A stretch of 14,026 nt of DNA from Candidatus Cloacimonadota bacterium (lineage in GTDB: Bacteria; Cloacimonadota; Cloacimonadia; Cloacimonadales; Cloacimonadaceae), in assembly GCA_028703735.1 (NCBI GenBank), contig JAQVMI010000012.1, positions 1 through 14,026 of the forward strand, given 5' to 3'. The notes beneath the pieces are model-generated. The model worked only from the letters and a program-made list of their open reading frames with translations. It searched no databases and had not been told where the DNA came from. This document shows, in pieces, positions 1 to 7,537 of the stretch (its first letter is position 1; every line of letters begins with the position of its first letter). A program made the translations under genes and the position numbers.

Positions 1-185
1 CCACCTTTACACATTCCAAACGGAGGATTGGAATCCTCCGCAACGAGAGAAGCTTCCAACCTTGTTTCACCTTTTCACCTTTCCACTTTTACCCCCACCA
101 CCTTTTCACATTCCAAACGGAGGATTGGAATCCTCCGCAACAAGAGAAGCTTCCAACCTTGTTTCACCTTTCCACCTTTCCACCT
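1..185. repeat. Two-copy direct repeat with 97-bp period, each copy carrying an inverted repeat
   Basis: Bases 1-88 recur at 98-185 with few differences (for example a9/t106 and g45/a142). The copies abut apart from a short, poorly matched pyrimidine stretch near 89-97. Each copy holds CGGAGGATTGGAATCCTCCG (21-40 and 118-137), an inverted repeat with 9-bp arms around GG. An overlapping alternative pairing, ATTCCAA with TTGGAAT (13-19 with 28-34; 110-116 with 125-131), would exclude the first fold. Each copy also has the 8-bp palindrome GAAGCTTC (49-56 and 146-153). The element may extend left of the window. Open frames across it are repeat-encoded and low-complexity, so I read it as non-coding. 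It could be a REP-like or miniature mobile element, but I do not recognise the family. Confidence 0.9.
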
Positions 186-193
186 TTCCACCT
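162..193. repeat. Tandem TTTCCACC octamers
   Basis: Three perfect TTTCCACC units, preceded by one degenerate unit (GTTTCACC), close the second copy of the 97-bp-period repeat. In the first copy the matching position is degenerate (TTTTCACC, TTTCCACT), so the two copies differ mainly here. The region is strongly polypyrimidine on the + strand. Such short tandem units are prone to slippage, and the copy number could vary between strains. It lies just upstream of the kinase promoter. Confidence 0.8.
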
Positions 194-223
194 CTACTTC
201 CCCAAGCAATCCAGATTTATTTA

Positions 224-252
224 TTGACAAATTAACGCCCTGTTAACATAAT
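224..252 (+). promoter_or_regulatory. Sigma-70-type promoter for the histidine kinase
   Basis: A perfect -35 hexamer TTGACA (224-229) is followed after exactly 17 bases by CATAAT (247-252), five of six matches to the -10 consensus. Transcription would be expected to start about 6-8 bases further on, at roughly 258-260, essentially at the ATG at 261. That leaves no room for a normal 5' leader, and no Shine-Dalgarno sequence is visible before the ATG. Promoter consensus in this phylum may differ from the enterobacterial one, so this rests on sequence match alone. Confidence 0.55.
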
Positions 253-260
253 GATTTTCT

Positions 261-1424
261 ATGAAAAATATGAAACTGGGCTCTGATAAGATTAAGGCTA
301 AACCACTTATGGTAAGCCATTTACCGGAGATTGTGTCTAACCTGATGCACAATCTTCCTGGTATTGCGTACCGTTGTTATTATGACAAAGATTGGACTAT
401 GCTATACTTGTCCGAAGGTTGCTTGGGAATTACAGGTTACAATGCAGGTGATATCCTTCACAATAACATTGTTTCCTATGGGGAATTAATCCATCCCGAT
501 GATAGAATTTATGTAGAGGATTCTATCGCTAAAGCAGTGGATAAAAGGGTTCAGTTCCAAATAGAGTATCGCATTTACAATAAGCTTGGTAATATATGCT
601 GGGTTTGGGAACAAGGAAATGCAATATATGACGCAAATAACAAACCTTGCTATCTGGATGGGTACATTGCTGATGTAACCAATCGCAAAAAAATAGAAGA
701 AGAGCTTAAAAATGCAGCCAAAACCATGGCTGAACTGAACTCTACAAAGGATAAATTCTTCTCCCTGATAGCACACGATTTGCAAAATCCTGTGTATGCA
801 ATTATTACCCTATCAGAATTCCTGCGAAGTAACCAACCCAACCTATCACCCCAAGAGATTATTGACCTAATAAGCCAGATAACTGCATCTTCCAAAGGAA
901 TTTACACTCTTCTGGAAAACTTACTGGATTGGGCAAGAATTCAAACTGGTAAGGTTACTATTCAAAAAGAACATCTTTCTCTGCAAAAGCTAATAGCCAG
1001 AGTACTGGATATTTTAGGCTCTCTCGCTGCAGAAAAAAACCTGCTGATAAGGGTTGATGCCGTGGAAGATATCCTTGTGGAAAGCGATGCCAGAGGGCTA
1101 ACTACAATTTTAAGAAATCTGATCTCCAATGCCATTAAATACTCTTACAAAGGATCGCAGATTGTGATAAAACTTTGGAAAGATGAAGGGGTTCCAAAAA
1201 TCAGCGTAATCGATACTGGAATTGGCATATCACGTAGAAACCAGATGGGTCTGTTTAGCATTGTGAAAGATTTCCGCCAACCAGGCACCATGAAAGAGAG
1301 CGGAAGCGGGTTAGGATTGGTTCTTACAAAAGACTTTGTGGATATTTTGGGCATGAAATTATCGGTAAGCAGTAAATTGTCTTTGGGAAGTACCTTTACC
1401 TTGGAATTGAGTAATGCCAAATAG
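261..1424 (+). CDS. PAS-domain sensor histidine kinase, soluble, orphan
   Basis: This 387-aa protein should autophosphorylate on a histidine in response to a signal sensed by its PAS domain and pass the phosphate to a response regulator. A PAS fold of the PAS_3 type spans about residues 30-140 (IHPDD near 77-81, typical PAC end DGYIADVTNRKK near 133-144). A short helical linker follows (140-165). The H-box is FFSLIAHDLQNP with phospho-acceptor His172, the N-box is LRNLISNAIKYS (Asn286, Asn290), G1 is DTGIGIS (Asp318) and G2 is GSGLGL (348-353). No membrane segment or signal peptide is present, so it should act in the cytoplasm. No response regulator lies next to it here, and the next gene begins 240 bp later. 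The start is uncertain: ATG 261 has no ribosome-binding site, and ATG 270 is in frame three codons later. The PAS domain is unaffected either way. Family assignment is firm; the signal is unknown. Confidence 0.93.
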   Translation: MKNMKLGSDKIKAKPLMVSHLPEIVSNLMHNLPGIAYRCYYDKDWTMLYLSEGCLGITGYNAGDILHNNIVSYGELIHPDDRIYVEDSIAKAVDKRVQFQIEYRIYNKLGNICWVWEQGNAIYDANNKPCYLDGYIADVTNRKKIEEELKNAAKTMAELNSTKDKFFSLIAHDLQNPVYAIITLSEFLRSNQPNLSPQEIIDLISQITASSKGIYTLLENLLDWARIQTGKVTIQKEHLSLQKLIARVLDILGSLAAEKNLLIRVDAVEDILVESDARGLTTILRNLISNAIKYSYKGSQIVIKLWKDEGVPKISVIDTGIGISRRNQMGLFSIVKDFRQPGTMKESGSGLGLVLTKDFVDILGMKLSVSSKLSLGSTFTLELSNAK

Positions 1425-1607
1425 CTATATTCATAATTTGGGTGTCAACTTCCTGATAAACACATGTAGACATAATAGATCTGCTTCCCTAAGCTTGTCT
1501 TGACAATAGTTTGTAGCAAGAAAGAAAAGAACTCTCGTGTTTCGGCAATATGTTATCTCTCTCTTATAGCTTTTACAACCCCTGCAAACATGAATCCAAG
1601 AATTTGA

Positions 1608-1636
1608 TTGACGTTATGCAAGGCAGAAAAAATCAT
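1608..1636 (+). promoter_or_regulatory. Weak promoter candidate before the PTS EIIA gene
   Basis: TTGACG (1608-1613) and AATCAT (1631-1636) lie 17 bases apart, matching the sigma-70 consensus at 5/6 and 4/6 positions. Transcription from it would begin near 1643, upstream of the GGTGAG (1656-1661) that precedes ATG 1665. It would head the long gene run that follows. The rest of 1425-1607 shows only AT-rich sequence and a small inverted repeat TTGTC-TT-GACAA (1497-1508), with no clear terminator for the kinase gene. The evidence is sequence match only. Confidence 0.3.
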
Positions 1637-1664
1637 GCTCCTTACAACAAAAAACGGTGAGACG

Positions 1665-2138
1665 ATGAATAGATTATTCAAAACAGAACTGGTAAAGATA
1701 GTTGATGCCTTTAGCAACAAAGCTGAATGCCTGAACTACATGGCTGCTCTGCTATCCGAAAGCGGCTGCCTTAGCTTTCCCGATCGCTTCTTAGCTGCAG
1801 TGAAGGGACGTGAGGAAATAATGAGTACCGGAATTGGCAGAGGAATTGCGATTCCGCATGCGCGGGATCTCACGGTAAGCTGTTTACGCATAGCAGTATG
1901 CATGATTAAACAGGCATTGGATTTCAATAGTGTGGATTCAGAGCCGGTTCGTTTGGTGTTTATGATTGCTGTGCCACAAAGCTCTAACCAGGATTACATG
2001 AAAATATTGCGCTCGCTTTCGGAATTTTTGAGGCGGGAAGACAACCGGGAAACCCTATTAAACGCTATTAGCGAGAGGGATTTATATGAGAAAGTTCAAC
2101 AACTTGAGGATAAAATACGTCCTCAACTTGGCGTTTAG
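1665..2138 (+). CDS. PTS EIIA domain protein (fructose/mannitol/PtsN type)
   Basis: This 157-aa single-domain EIIA protein of the type-2 (PTS_EIIA_2) family carries the active-site signature TGIGRGIAIPHAR at residues 55-67. His65 is the expected phosphorylation site, fed by EI and HPr-type proteins that are not in this window. No EIIB or EIIC domain is attached or adjacent, so a regulatory role like that of PtsN is more likely than sugar transport; that is inference. I chose ATG 1665 because GGTGAG lies just upstream and the fold begins there. The frame extends to a TTG at 1608 and an ATG at 1635, but those extra residues look unrelated to the family. The last 53 bp overlap the next gene. The EIIA core ends about where the overlap begins (DLYEKVQQL, 139-147), so the overlapped tail is probably non-essential extension. 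It is the likely first gene of the run reaching purM. Confidence 0.85.
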   Translation: MNRLFKTELVKIVDAFSNKAECLNYMAALLSESGCLSFPDRFLAAVKGREEIMSTGIGRGIAIPHARDLTVSCLRIAVCMIKQALDFNSVDSEPVRLVFMIAVPQSSNQDYMKILRSLSEFLRREDNRETLLNAISERDLYEKVQQLEDKIRPQLGV

Positions 2139-3081
2139 CCTACTGCTGATTGTACCTCTATTTGCTCAACATCAGGATGCAGGAACCACAGGTTTTGCAA
2201 ATCTGAAGCTGGTGTACTCTGCCAGGGCAAACTCGATGGGTTCTGCAAGTACGGGAAGAAGCAAGAATTTTGATGGAATGCAGTTTAATCCTGCCAGTAT
2301 CCTAAGGCTTCCGGAAGCTGCTATATCCAGCACTTTCATGGATCATTTTGTTGGTAGTGGCGGAGGATCACTGCAATATGTAGTACCCAAAAACATCTAT
2401 CATTCTTATGGCTTATTCATTAATTACTGGAATTCTGGCGAAATAGACCGCACCGATATCAGCTCCAGTGGCGAACTGATAGAATTGAACGATACTTTCG
2501 GAGCACAAAACATCGTAGCAGGGGTTTCCTATGCCAGATTTATCAGCCCTGCCATAGACGTGGGTGGAAATGTGAAATTTATCTGGGATCAGATAGACGA
2601 AAGCAATGCTACCGCAGCAGTGGTAGATCTTGGTTTGTTACACCATACTGCCAATGATAAGATTAAGGTTGGCTTGTCTATGCGCAATCTTGGAGCTCAG
2701 ATAAGCAAATATTCCGAAAGTAAGTACGATGAAAAACTACCTACGGTTTATAGTGCCGGGATGGGTTTCGATTTTACAGAAAACACACTGATGAATTTGG
2801 ATATTTCCAAAGCAGCGGGAGATAATTTTATCGGCAAATTTGGTATAGAGCACAAGCTGAATCCTGCTTTATCCTTGCGAACCGGTTTTCGAAGTAATGC
2901 GGGAGATTATAATAATGGTGGATCCCTGGCATGGACTTCGGGGCTTAGCCTCGGTTTGGGCTGGAACTGGAAACGCTATACTATAGACTACTCACTGGCT
3001 TCTTATGGGGACTTGGGTTTGGCAAATCAACTAAGCATACGTTATGGCTTAAACACCGGATTTTTGCCATCTGAAAATTGA
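2086..3081 (+). CDS. PorV/PorQ-family outer-membrane beta-barrel protein
   Basis: This 331-aa exported protein starts with a basic N-terminus and a hydrophobic stretch (residues 11-26), with probable signal-peptidase cleavage after PLFA (Ala27). The mature N-terminus has the PorV/PorQ-like pattern GFANLKLVYSARANSMGSAS (36-55), followed by the characteristic FNPAS (67-71). The remainder alternates short amphipathic strands with Gly/Asn turns, as in a FadL-like outer-membrane barrel. In Bacteroidota, PorV and PorQ serve the type IX secretion system, but the family is broader and no other T9SS gene lies here, so that role is not established. GAGGG (2075-2079) six bases before ATG 2086 supports the start, and no later start would keep the signal peptide. 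The first 53 bp overlap the EIIA gene in another frame. glyS follows after 20 bp. Confidence 0.82.
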   Translation: MRKFNNLRIKYVLNLAFSLLLIVPLFAQHQDAGTTGFANLKLVYSARANSMGSASTGRSKNFDGMQFNPASILRLPEAAISSTFMDHFVGSGGGSLQYVVPKNIYHSYGLFINYWNSGEIDRTDISSSGELIELNDTFGAQNIVAGVSYARFISPAIDVGGNVKFIWDQIDESNATAAVVDLGLLHHTANDKIKVGLSMRNLGAQISKYSESKYDEKLPTVYSAGMGFDFTENTLMNLDISKAAGDNFIGKFGIEHKLNPALSLRTGFRSNAGDYNNGGSLAWTSGLSLGLGWNWKRYTIDYSLASYGDLGLANQLSIRYGLNTGFLPSEN

Positions 3082-3101
3082 ACCGGAGATAAGGGGAACA
3101 C

Positions 3102-5216
3102 TTGGAAAAACGCAGTTTCTTGTTAGAAATAGGATGCGAAGAAATACCCGATAAACAATTACTAATTGCTTTTGAAAGCATAAAGACCAGTTTTGCGTGC
3201 TTCCTGCAGAATGCCAATCTTGAATGTAGTGATTACAAAATTAGTGGTACTCCGCGGAGGTTGTTTTTATCAGTAGAGGATTTGGATGAAAAACAAGCAG
3301 ACCAAAGTGTTTTAAAAACCGGTCCTTCCATAAATATTGCCTACAAACCTGATGGCACGCTAAGTCCTGCAGGGTTAGGTTTTTTAAAGAAAATTGGTGT
3401 AACAGCGGAGCAGGCTATAACCCTGGATACAGAAAAAGGCAGCTTTCTTGCAGTACAATTCGAACAAGCAGGACAGGACACATTAAGCTTGTTAAGCACC
3501 TGGATACCTTCTATGATTACCCAAATTCCCTTTGGCAAAAAAATGATTTGGCATAAAGCAGATTTCAGCTTCTCCCGCCCCTTACGCTGGCTGCTGATGC
3601 TTTGGGATGGCGTGCCTCAAACTGTGGATTTCTTTGGCTTAAGTAGTGGTGAGGTATCCCATGGGAATCGCTATTTAGGTTTGGATGCCGCATTGGAAAT
3701 CAAAGCCACTATTGGAAGTTCGGTGGAAAAGTATTACCTTAAAACTCTACGGGAAGCGAAGGTAATAGCTGATGCAGATGAACGCCGCAGTTTAATTCTT
3801 GATCAATTGGCGCATGTGTTTGATGGAACAGGTTTTTCGGTAATCGAAGATCTCAGGTTAGTAGATACTGTGTGCAATTTGGTGGAATACCCTACAGCAG
3901 TAGTGGGTGAATTTGAAGCAAGGTTCCTTGCTCTGCCGGAAAAGATTATTATCAGCACCATCAGTCAGAATCAAAAATACTTCTCTGTTAAGGATTGCCA
4001 GGGTGCGCTTACCAATAAATTCGTCTTTATCTCCAATGGGGATCCGAAGTTTTCTTCCCTGATTACCCGTGGTAACGAAAAAGTGGTAAATGCCAGGCTT
4101 GCAGATGCCCTTTGGTATTACAATGAAGATACCAAACAACCCCTGGAAAGCTATACTGCCCGTCTGGGAGACGTGGTGTTTCAGGCAAAATTGGGTACGA
4201 TGGCAGATAAAACCAGCAGAATTGTTAAGCTCTGCGGTTTGATAACCCAATATTTGAATACTGATGCCATAGAAACTGAAAAAGTGATGCGTTGTGCTAC
4301 ACTTTGCAAGGCAGATTTGGTTACTACTATGCTGGGAGAAAAAGAATTTACCAAGCTTCAGGGATATATTGGTAAACAATATGCCATTGCTTCTGGAGAG
4401 GATCTTCAGGTAGCTTCCGGTATTTATGAACATTACATGCCCCGCGGAAGTGCAGATGAATTACCCGAAACACTTTGTGGTAGCATTGTAGCCATTGCAG
4501 ATAAAATGGATAGCGTGGCAGGTATTATTGGCATTGGAATGATGCCCACAGGAAGTGGTGATCCATTTGCCCTAAGGCGCGCTGCCAATGGAATTGTTCA
4601 GATAATCAGTGCCAGAAAGTGGGATGTGGATTTGTTCGCCTTAGCAGATAGTGCCTTATCCTTGGTTGGTGACCAATGTCAAACTGACCCTATTGCAAAG
4701 CAGAACTTACATAGCTTCATGGAGCAACGTGTGGTTGCCCTGCTTAAACAACAGGGCATAGCCTACGATATAATTGAAAGTGTTATGCACATAGATAAAT
4801 CGCATATTAATGATTTGGAAAATCGCGCTCTTGCCTTACAAAATCTAAAGAATCACGAAGATTTTATTCGCCTGGTTATAGGATTCAAACGAGTGGCAAA
4901 TATCATAGCCGATACTAAGGAATTCCCTCCTCTAAAGGTATCATTGCTCTTGGAGCAAGCAGAAATAACCCTACACGAACTTCTGCTGAAGCTTCATGAG
5001 CAGATAGATACTGCCCTGCAATACAAGGATTACAGCATTGCCTTAAGTCATCTGATAGATTACGGGAAAGCCATAGACGATTTCTTTGATGCTGTTTTGG
5101 TTAATTGTGAGGATGCAATTACCAGAATAAACCGGCATGCTTTGTTGTGGGATGTTAAGCAGGAGTTTTTGCGGGTTGCCGATTTATCGCAGATTGTAAC
5201 GAATAGTGAAATATAG
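3102..5216 (+). CDS. glyS: Glycine--tRNA ligase beta subunit
   Basis: This is the beta subunit of the alpha2-beta2 bacterial glycyl-tRNA synthetase, which charges tRNA-Gly in the cytoplasm. Its 704 aa match the usual family length. Visible family blocks are FLLEIGCEEIPDKQL (6-20), SGTPRRLFLSV (48-58), SRPLRWLLML (158-167), EYPTAVVGEFEARFLALP (262-279), RGNEKVVNARLADA (323-336), LCKADLVTTMLGEKEFTKLQG (401-421) and GSGDPFALRRAANGI (484-498). The tRNA-binding C-terminal domain ends in LLWDVKQEFLRVADLSQI. The start is TTG at 3102, preceded by AAGGGG at 3091-3096; no ATG fits the conserved N-terminus. The catalytic alpha subunit gene glyQ, often directly upstream, is not here; a PorV-like gene takes that place. 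glyQ must lie elsewhere if this enzyme works in the usual way. pta follows after 16 bp. Confidence 0.95.
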   Translation: MEKRSFLLEIGCEEIPDKQLLIAFESIKTSFACFLQNANLECSDYKISGTPRRLFLSVEDLDEKQADQSVLKTGPSINIAYKPDGTLSPAGLGFLKKIGVTAEQAITLDTEKGSFLAVQFEQAGQDTLSLLSTWIPSMITQIPFGKKMIWHKADFSFSRPLRWLLMLWDGVPQTVDFFGLSSGEVSHGNRYLGLDAALEIKATIGSSVEKYYLKTLREAKVIADADERRSLILDQLAHVFDGTGFSVIEDLRLVDTVCNLVEYPTAVVGEFEARFLALPEKIIISTISQNQKYFSVKDCQGALTNKFVFISNGDPKFSSLITRGNEKVVNARLADALWYYNEDTKQPLESYTARLGDVVFQAKLGTMADKTSRIVKLCGLITQYLNTDAIETEKVMRCATLCKADLVTTMLGEKEFTKLQGYIGKQYAIASGEDLQVASGIYEHYMPRGSADELPETLCGSIVAIADKMDSVAGIIGIGMMPTGSGDPFALRRAANGIVQIISARKWDVDLFALADSALSLVGDQCQTDPIAKQNLHSFMEQRVVALLKQQGIAYDIIESVMHIDKSHINDLENRALALQNLKNHEDFIRLVIGFKRVANIIADTKEFPPLKVSLLLEQAEITLHELLLKLHEQIDTALQYKDYSIALSHLIDYGKAIDDFFDAVLVNCEDAITRINRHALLWDVKQEFLRVADLSQIVTNSEI

Positions 5217-5232
5217 GAGTTTTTGACCAATT

Positions 5233-6246
5233 ATGAACATTTTAGATAACTTTAAAAACCGTGCTAAAGAAGCTGGTGGCAGCATAGTACTTCCCGAAGC
5301 GTTTGATGCAAGAACCCTGAAAGCAGCAGCACAAATTGCCAAAGAAGGCTTGGCGGAAGTAATCCTGCTGGGAGAAGAATCACAGGTAATAGCCGATGCA
5401 AAGGCTTTGGGGTATGATTTCAGTGGCAGTGATGCCAGCTTTTCTTGTATAAAGATTATCAATCCCGCTTCTGCACAGGAATTACCCCGCTTTGCAGAGT
5501 TTTTTTATAATAAACGGAAAGATAAAGGAATTTCATTAGAGGAAGCATTAATCGCAGTTCAGCAGCCTTTGTTTTTTGGTGCATGCATGGTGAAACATGG
5601 CTTGGTGGGTGGAATGGTTGCCGGAGCAGCAAATACCACTGCTGATGTTCTGCGGGCTGCTCTGCAGGTAGTTGGCGTTATGCCCGGGTTAAAAACCGTA
5701 TCCAGTACCTTTATAATGGTAGTGCCAGATTTTCTGGGAGAGGAAAAAGTGTTCCTCTTTGCAGATTGTGCTGTAGTCCCCAATCCCACTGCAGAACAAT
5801 TAGCTGATATTACCACCAGTACAGCATTAACCCGCAGAGCAATAATTGGGGATGAGCCCTATGTAGCTTTGCTCTCATTTTCTACCATGGGGAGTGCCGA
5901 ACACGAATTGGTGGAGAAGGTTCAGAATGCCAAAAAGATATTGGATGAACGTAAGGTAGATTTTGCCTATGATGGTGAAATGCAATTGGATGCTGCCATA
6001 ATTCCATCTATTGCAAGCAGCAAGGCACCTAAAAGCTCTGTTGCCGGAAAGGCAAATACTTTGATATTCCCAGATCTGCAAGCAGGGAACATCGGCTACA
6101 AACTGGTGCAAAGAATGGCAAAAGCCGAAGCCATTGGACCCATTATCCAGGGATTAGCCTCACCTGTGTGTGATCTTTCCCGCGGTTGTTCTGCGGAAGA
6201 TATTGTAAATACAGCAGTGCTGGTGTTATTAATGGCAAAAAAGTAA
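5233..6246 (+). CDS. pta: Phosphate acetyltransferase
   Basis: This 337-aa PTA_PTB-family enzyme interconverts acetyl-CoA plus phosphate with acetyl-phosphate plus CoA. With acetate kinase (not in this window) it yields ATP and acetate. Its length matches the short, single-domain Pta class without the regulatory N-terminal extension. Visible family signatures are SIVLPEAFDARTLKAA (17-32), GGMVAGAANTTADVLRAALQ (126-145), FADCAVVPNPTAEQLADI (176-193), FPDLQAGNIGYKLVQR (279-294) and DLSRGCSAEDIV (314-325), which contains the active-site Ser316, Arg317 and Asp323. ATG 5233 matches the usual family N-terminus. AGGAG at 5215-5219 overlaps the glyS stop and is 13 bases away, unusually far. The gene follows glyS by 16 bp and is probably cotranscribed. 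Phosphotransbutyrylase is a related alternative, but the C-terminal signature favours Pta. Confidence 0.93.
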   Translation: MNILDNFKNRAKEAGGSIVLPEAFDARTLKAAAQIAKEGLAEVILLGEESQVIADAKALGYDFSGSDASFSCIKIINPASAQELPRFAEFFYNKRKDKGISLEEALIAVQQPLFFGACMVKHGLVGGMVAGAANTTADVLRAALQVVGVMPGLKTVSSTFIMVVPDFLGEEKVFLFADCAVVPNPTAEQLADITTSTALTRRAIIGDEPYVALLSFSTMGSAEHELVEKVQNAKKILDERKVDFAYDGEMQLDAAIIPSIASSKAPKSSVAGKANTLIFPDLQAGNIGYKLVQRMAKAEAIGPIIQGLASPVCDLSRGCSAEDIVNTAVLVLLMAKK

Positions 6247-6325
6247 GCGAAAACAAAGCTGTAATCAAGTGACACAAAACACATTTTTTACCTTTAGCAT
6301 TAATTAATAAATAAAGGGGGATAAA

Positions 6326-7534
6326 ATGGCAATTAAGCTATCTAACCGCTGTAACCTGATTAAACCGTCGCCCACACTTACACTATCGGCTAAAGCCAAA
6401 GAGATGAAGGATGCCGGAATTGATGTAATCAATTTTGGAGTTGGCGAACCAGACAAAAATACTCCGGATTACATTAAGATTGCCGCTCATAAAGCCTTGG
6501 ATGCAAATTTTACCCGTTACACTGCCAATGCCGGCATTGTGGAATTGCGTCAGGCAATTTGCGATAAACTTGCCAGAGACAATGGATTGCAGTATTCTCC
6601 CAAGGAGATATTAGTTTCTCCTGGAGCAAAAGCATCCATCTTGAACGTTCTTATAGCAGTATGCGATAGCATGGATCAGGTACTGATGCCTTCACCCTAT
6701 TGGGTAAGCTATCCGTATCAGGCTCTGCTTGCCAATGCAGAACCTGTTTATATCCCCACAGAGGAAAGCAATTCTTACAAAATTAATGGTGAATCGTTAA
6801 CTGCTGCCATTAAAGCCAATCCCTGCTCTAAAGTATTAATCCTGAATTCACCCAGCAACCCAACCGGCGCAGTTTATACCCGTGAAGAGCTTGTTGATAT
6901 TGCTGATGTTTGCGTTAAACATAATATCCTGGTAATCTCGGATGAAATATACGAAAGATTGGTTTACGATGGAATTAAGCACGTATCCATAGCCAGCTTG
7001 AATGATGAAATAAAACAACGCTGCGTTGTGATAAACGGGGTTTCCAAAGCCTATGCAATGACAGGCTGGCGTTTGGGATATGCTGCCGGACCGCAAAACA
7101 TTATTGCAGCCGCTGGAAGGGTGCAGGAACATGCCACCTCATGCGTTAATTCCATTACCCAGAAAGCTTGCGTAACCGCTTTGAATGAAGAAGACGAATC
7201 CATAGAAAATATGCGGCTGGAATTTAGCAAACGCCGCGATTACCTTTATAATGAACTGATTAAAATACCTCATTTAACCTGTTTCAAACCTCAGGGTGCC
7301 TTTTATATAATGCCGGGAATAAAGTGGTATTTGGAAAACAACCACCAGGGAATTCACAATGCTGATCAGTTCTGCAATGTCCTATTGGAAAAGTATCACG
7401 TGGCATTGGTTGCAGGCGGCTCTTTTGGCTTAGAGGGAACCGTTAGATTTTCTTATGCCAATAGCATAGCCAATATACAGGAAGGTGTGCAACGCTTTGC
7501 TGCTTTCTTAAAAGACCTGGCTTCAGGAGAGTAA
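6326..7534 (+). CDS. Pyridoxal-phosphate aminotransferase, aspartate aminotransferase type (class I/II)
   Basis: This 402-aa fold-type I PLP enzyme probably transfers the amino group between aspartate and 2-oxoglutarate, linking amino-acid breakdown to oxaloacetate and glutamate. Key residues are visible: FGVGEPDKNTP (37-47), SPYWVSYP (123-130), LNSPSNPTG with Asn178, SDEIYERLVYDG with Asp206 (205-216), the Schiff-base Lys241 in NGVSKAYAMTGWRLGYAAGP, and Arg374 in TVRFSYA for the substrate alpha-carboxylate. This pattern is that of the I-gamma (thermophile/Bacillus-like) aspartate aminotransferases; some of these also act on prephenate or aromatic substrates, which sequence alone cannot exclude. 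GGGGG (6316-6320) five bases before ATG 6326 gives a strong ribosome-binding site. The 79-bp gap after pta is the largest in this run and could hold a weak internal promoter. The next gene starts 3 bp after the stop. Confidence 0.9.
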   Translation: MAIKLSNRCNLIKPSPTLTLSAKAKEMKDAGIDVINFGVGEPDKNTPDYIKIAAHKALDANFTRYTANAGIVELRQAICDKLARDNGLQYSPKEILVSPGAKASILNVLIAVCDSMDQVLMPSPYWVSYPYQALLANAEPVYIPTEESNSYKINGESLTAAIKANPCSKVLILNSPSNPTGAVYTREELVDIADVCVKHNILVISDEIYERLVYDGIKHVSIASLNDEIKQRCVVINGVSKAYAMTGWRLGYAAGPQNIIAAAGRVQEHATSCVNSITQKACVTALNEEDESIENMRLEFSKRRDYLYNELIKIPHLTCFKPQGAFYIMPGIKWYLENNHQGIHNADQFCNVLLEKYHVALVAGGSFGLEGTVRFSYANSIANIQEGVQRFAAFLKDLASGE

Positions 7535-7537
7535 ACC

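Noticed and set aside
1..193. CRISPR array
   Set aside because: There are only two units, about 88 bp long, with no unique spacer of normal size between them and no cas genes.
28..246. 72-aa open frame across the repeat region
   Set aside because: It reads through both repeat copies and the octamer tract, its protein is low-complexity and partly duplicated, and it has no ribosome-binding site.
1608..1664. Upstream TTG or ATG (1635) starts for the PTS EIIA gene
   Set aside because: The added residues are unlike the family, neither has a good ribosome-binding site, and the TTG coincides with a possible -35 element.
2086..3081. Evidence for a type IX secretion locus
   Set aside because: Only one PorV/PorQ-like gene is present, and the family also occurs outside T9SS. 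No other por or gld genes are in the window.
3858..4433. 191-aa minus-strand open frame
   Set aside because: It lies wholly inside glyS antisense, shows no recognisable motif, and glyS is firmly identified by conserved blocks.
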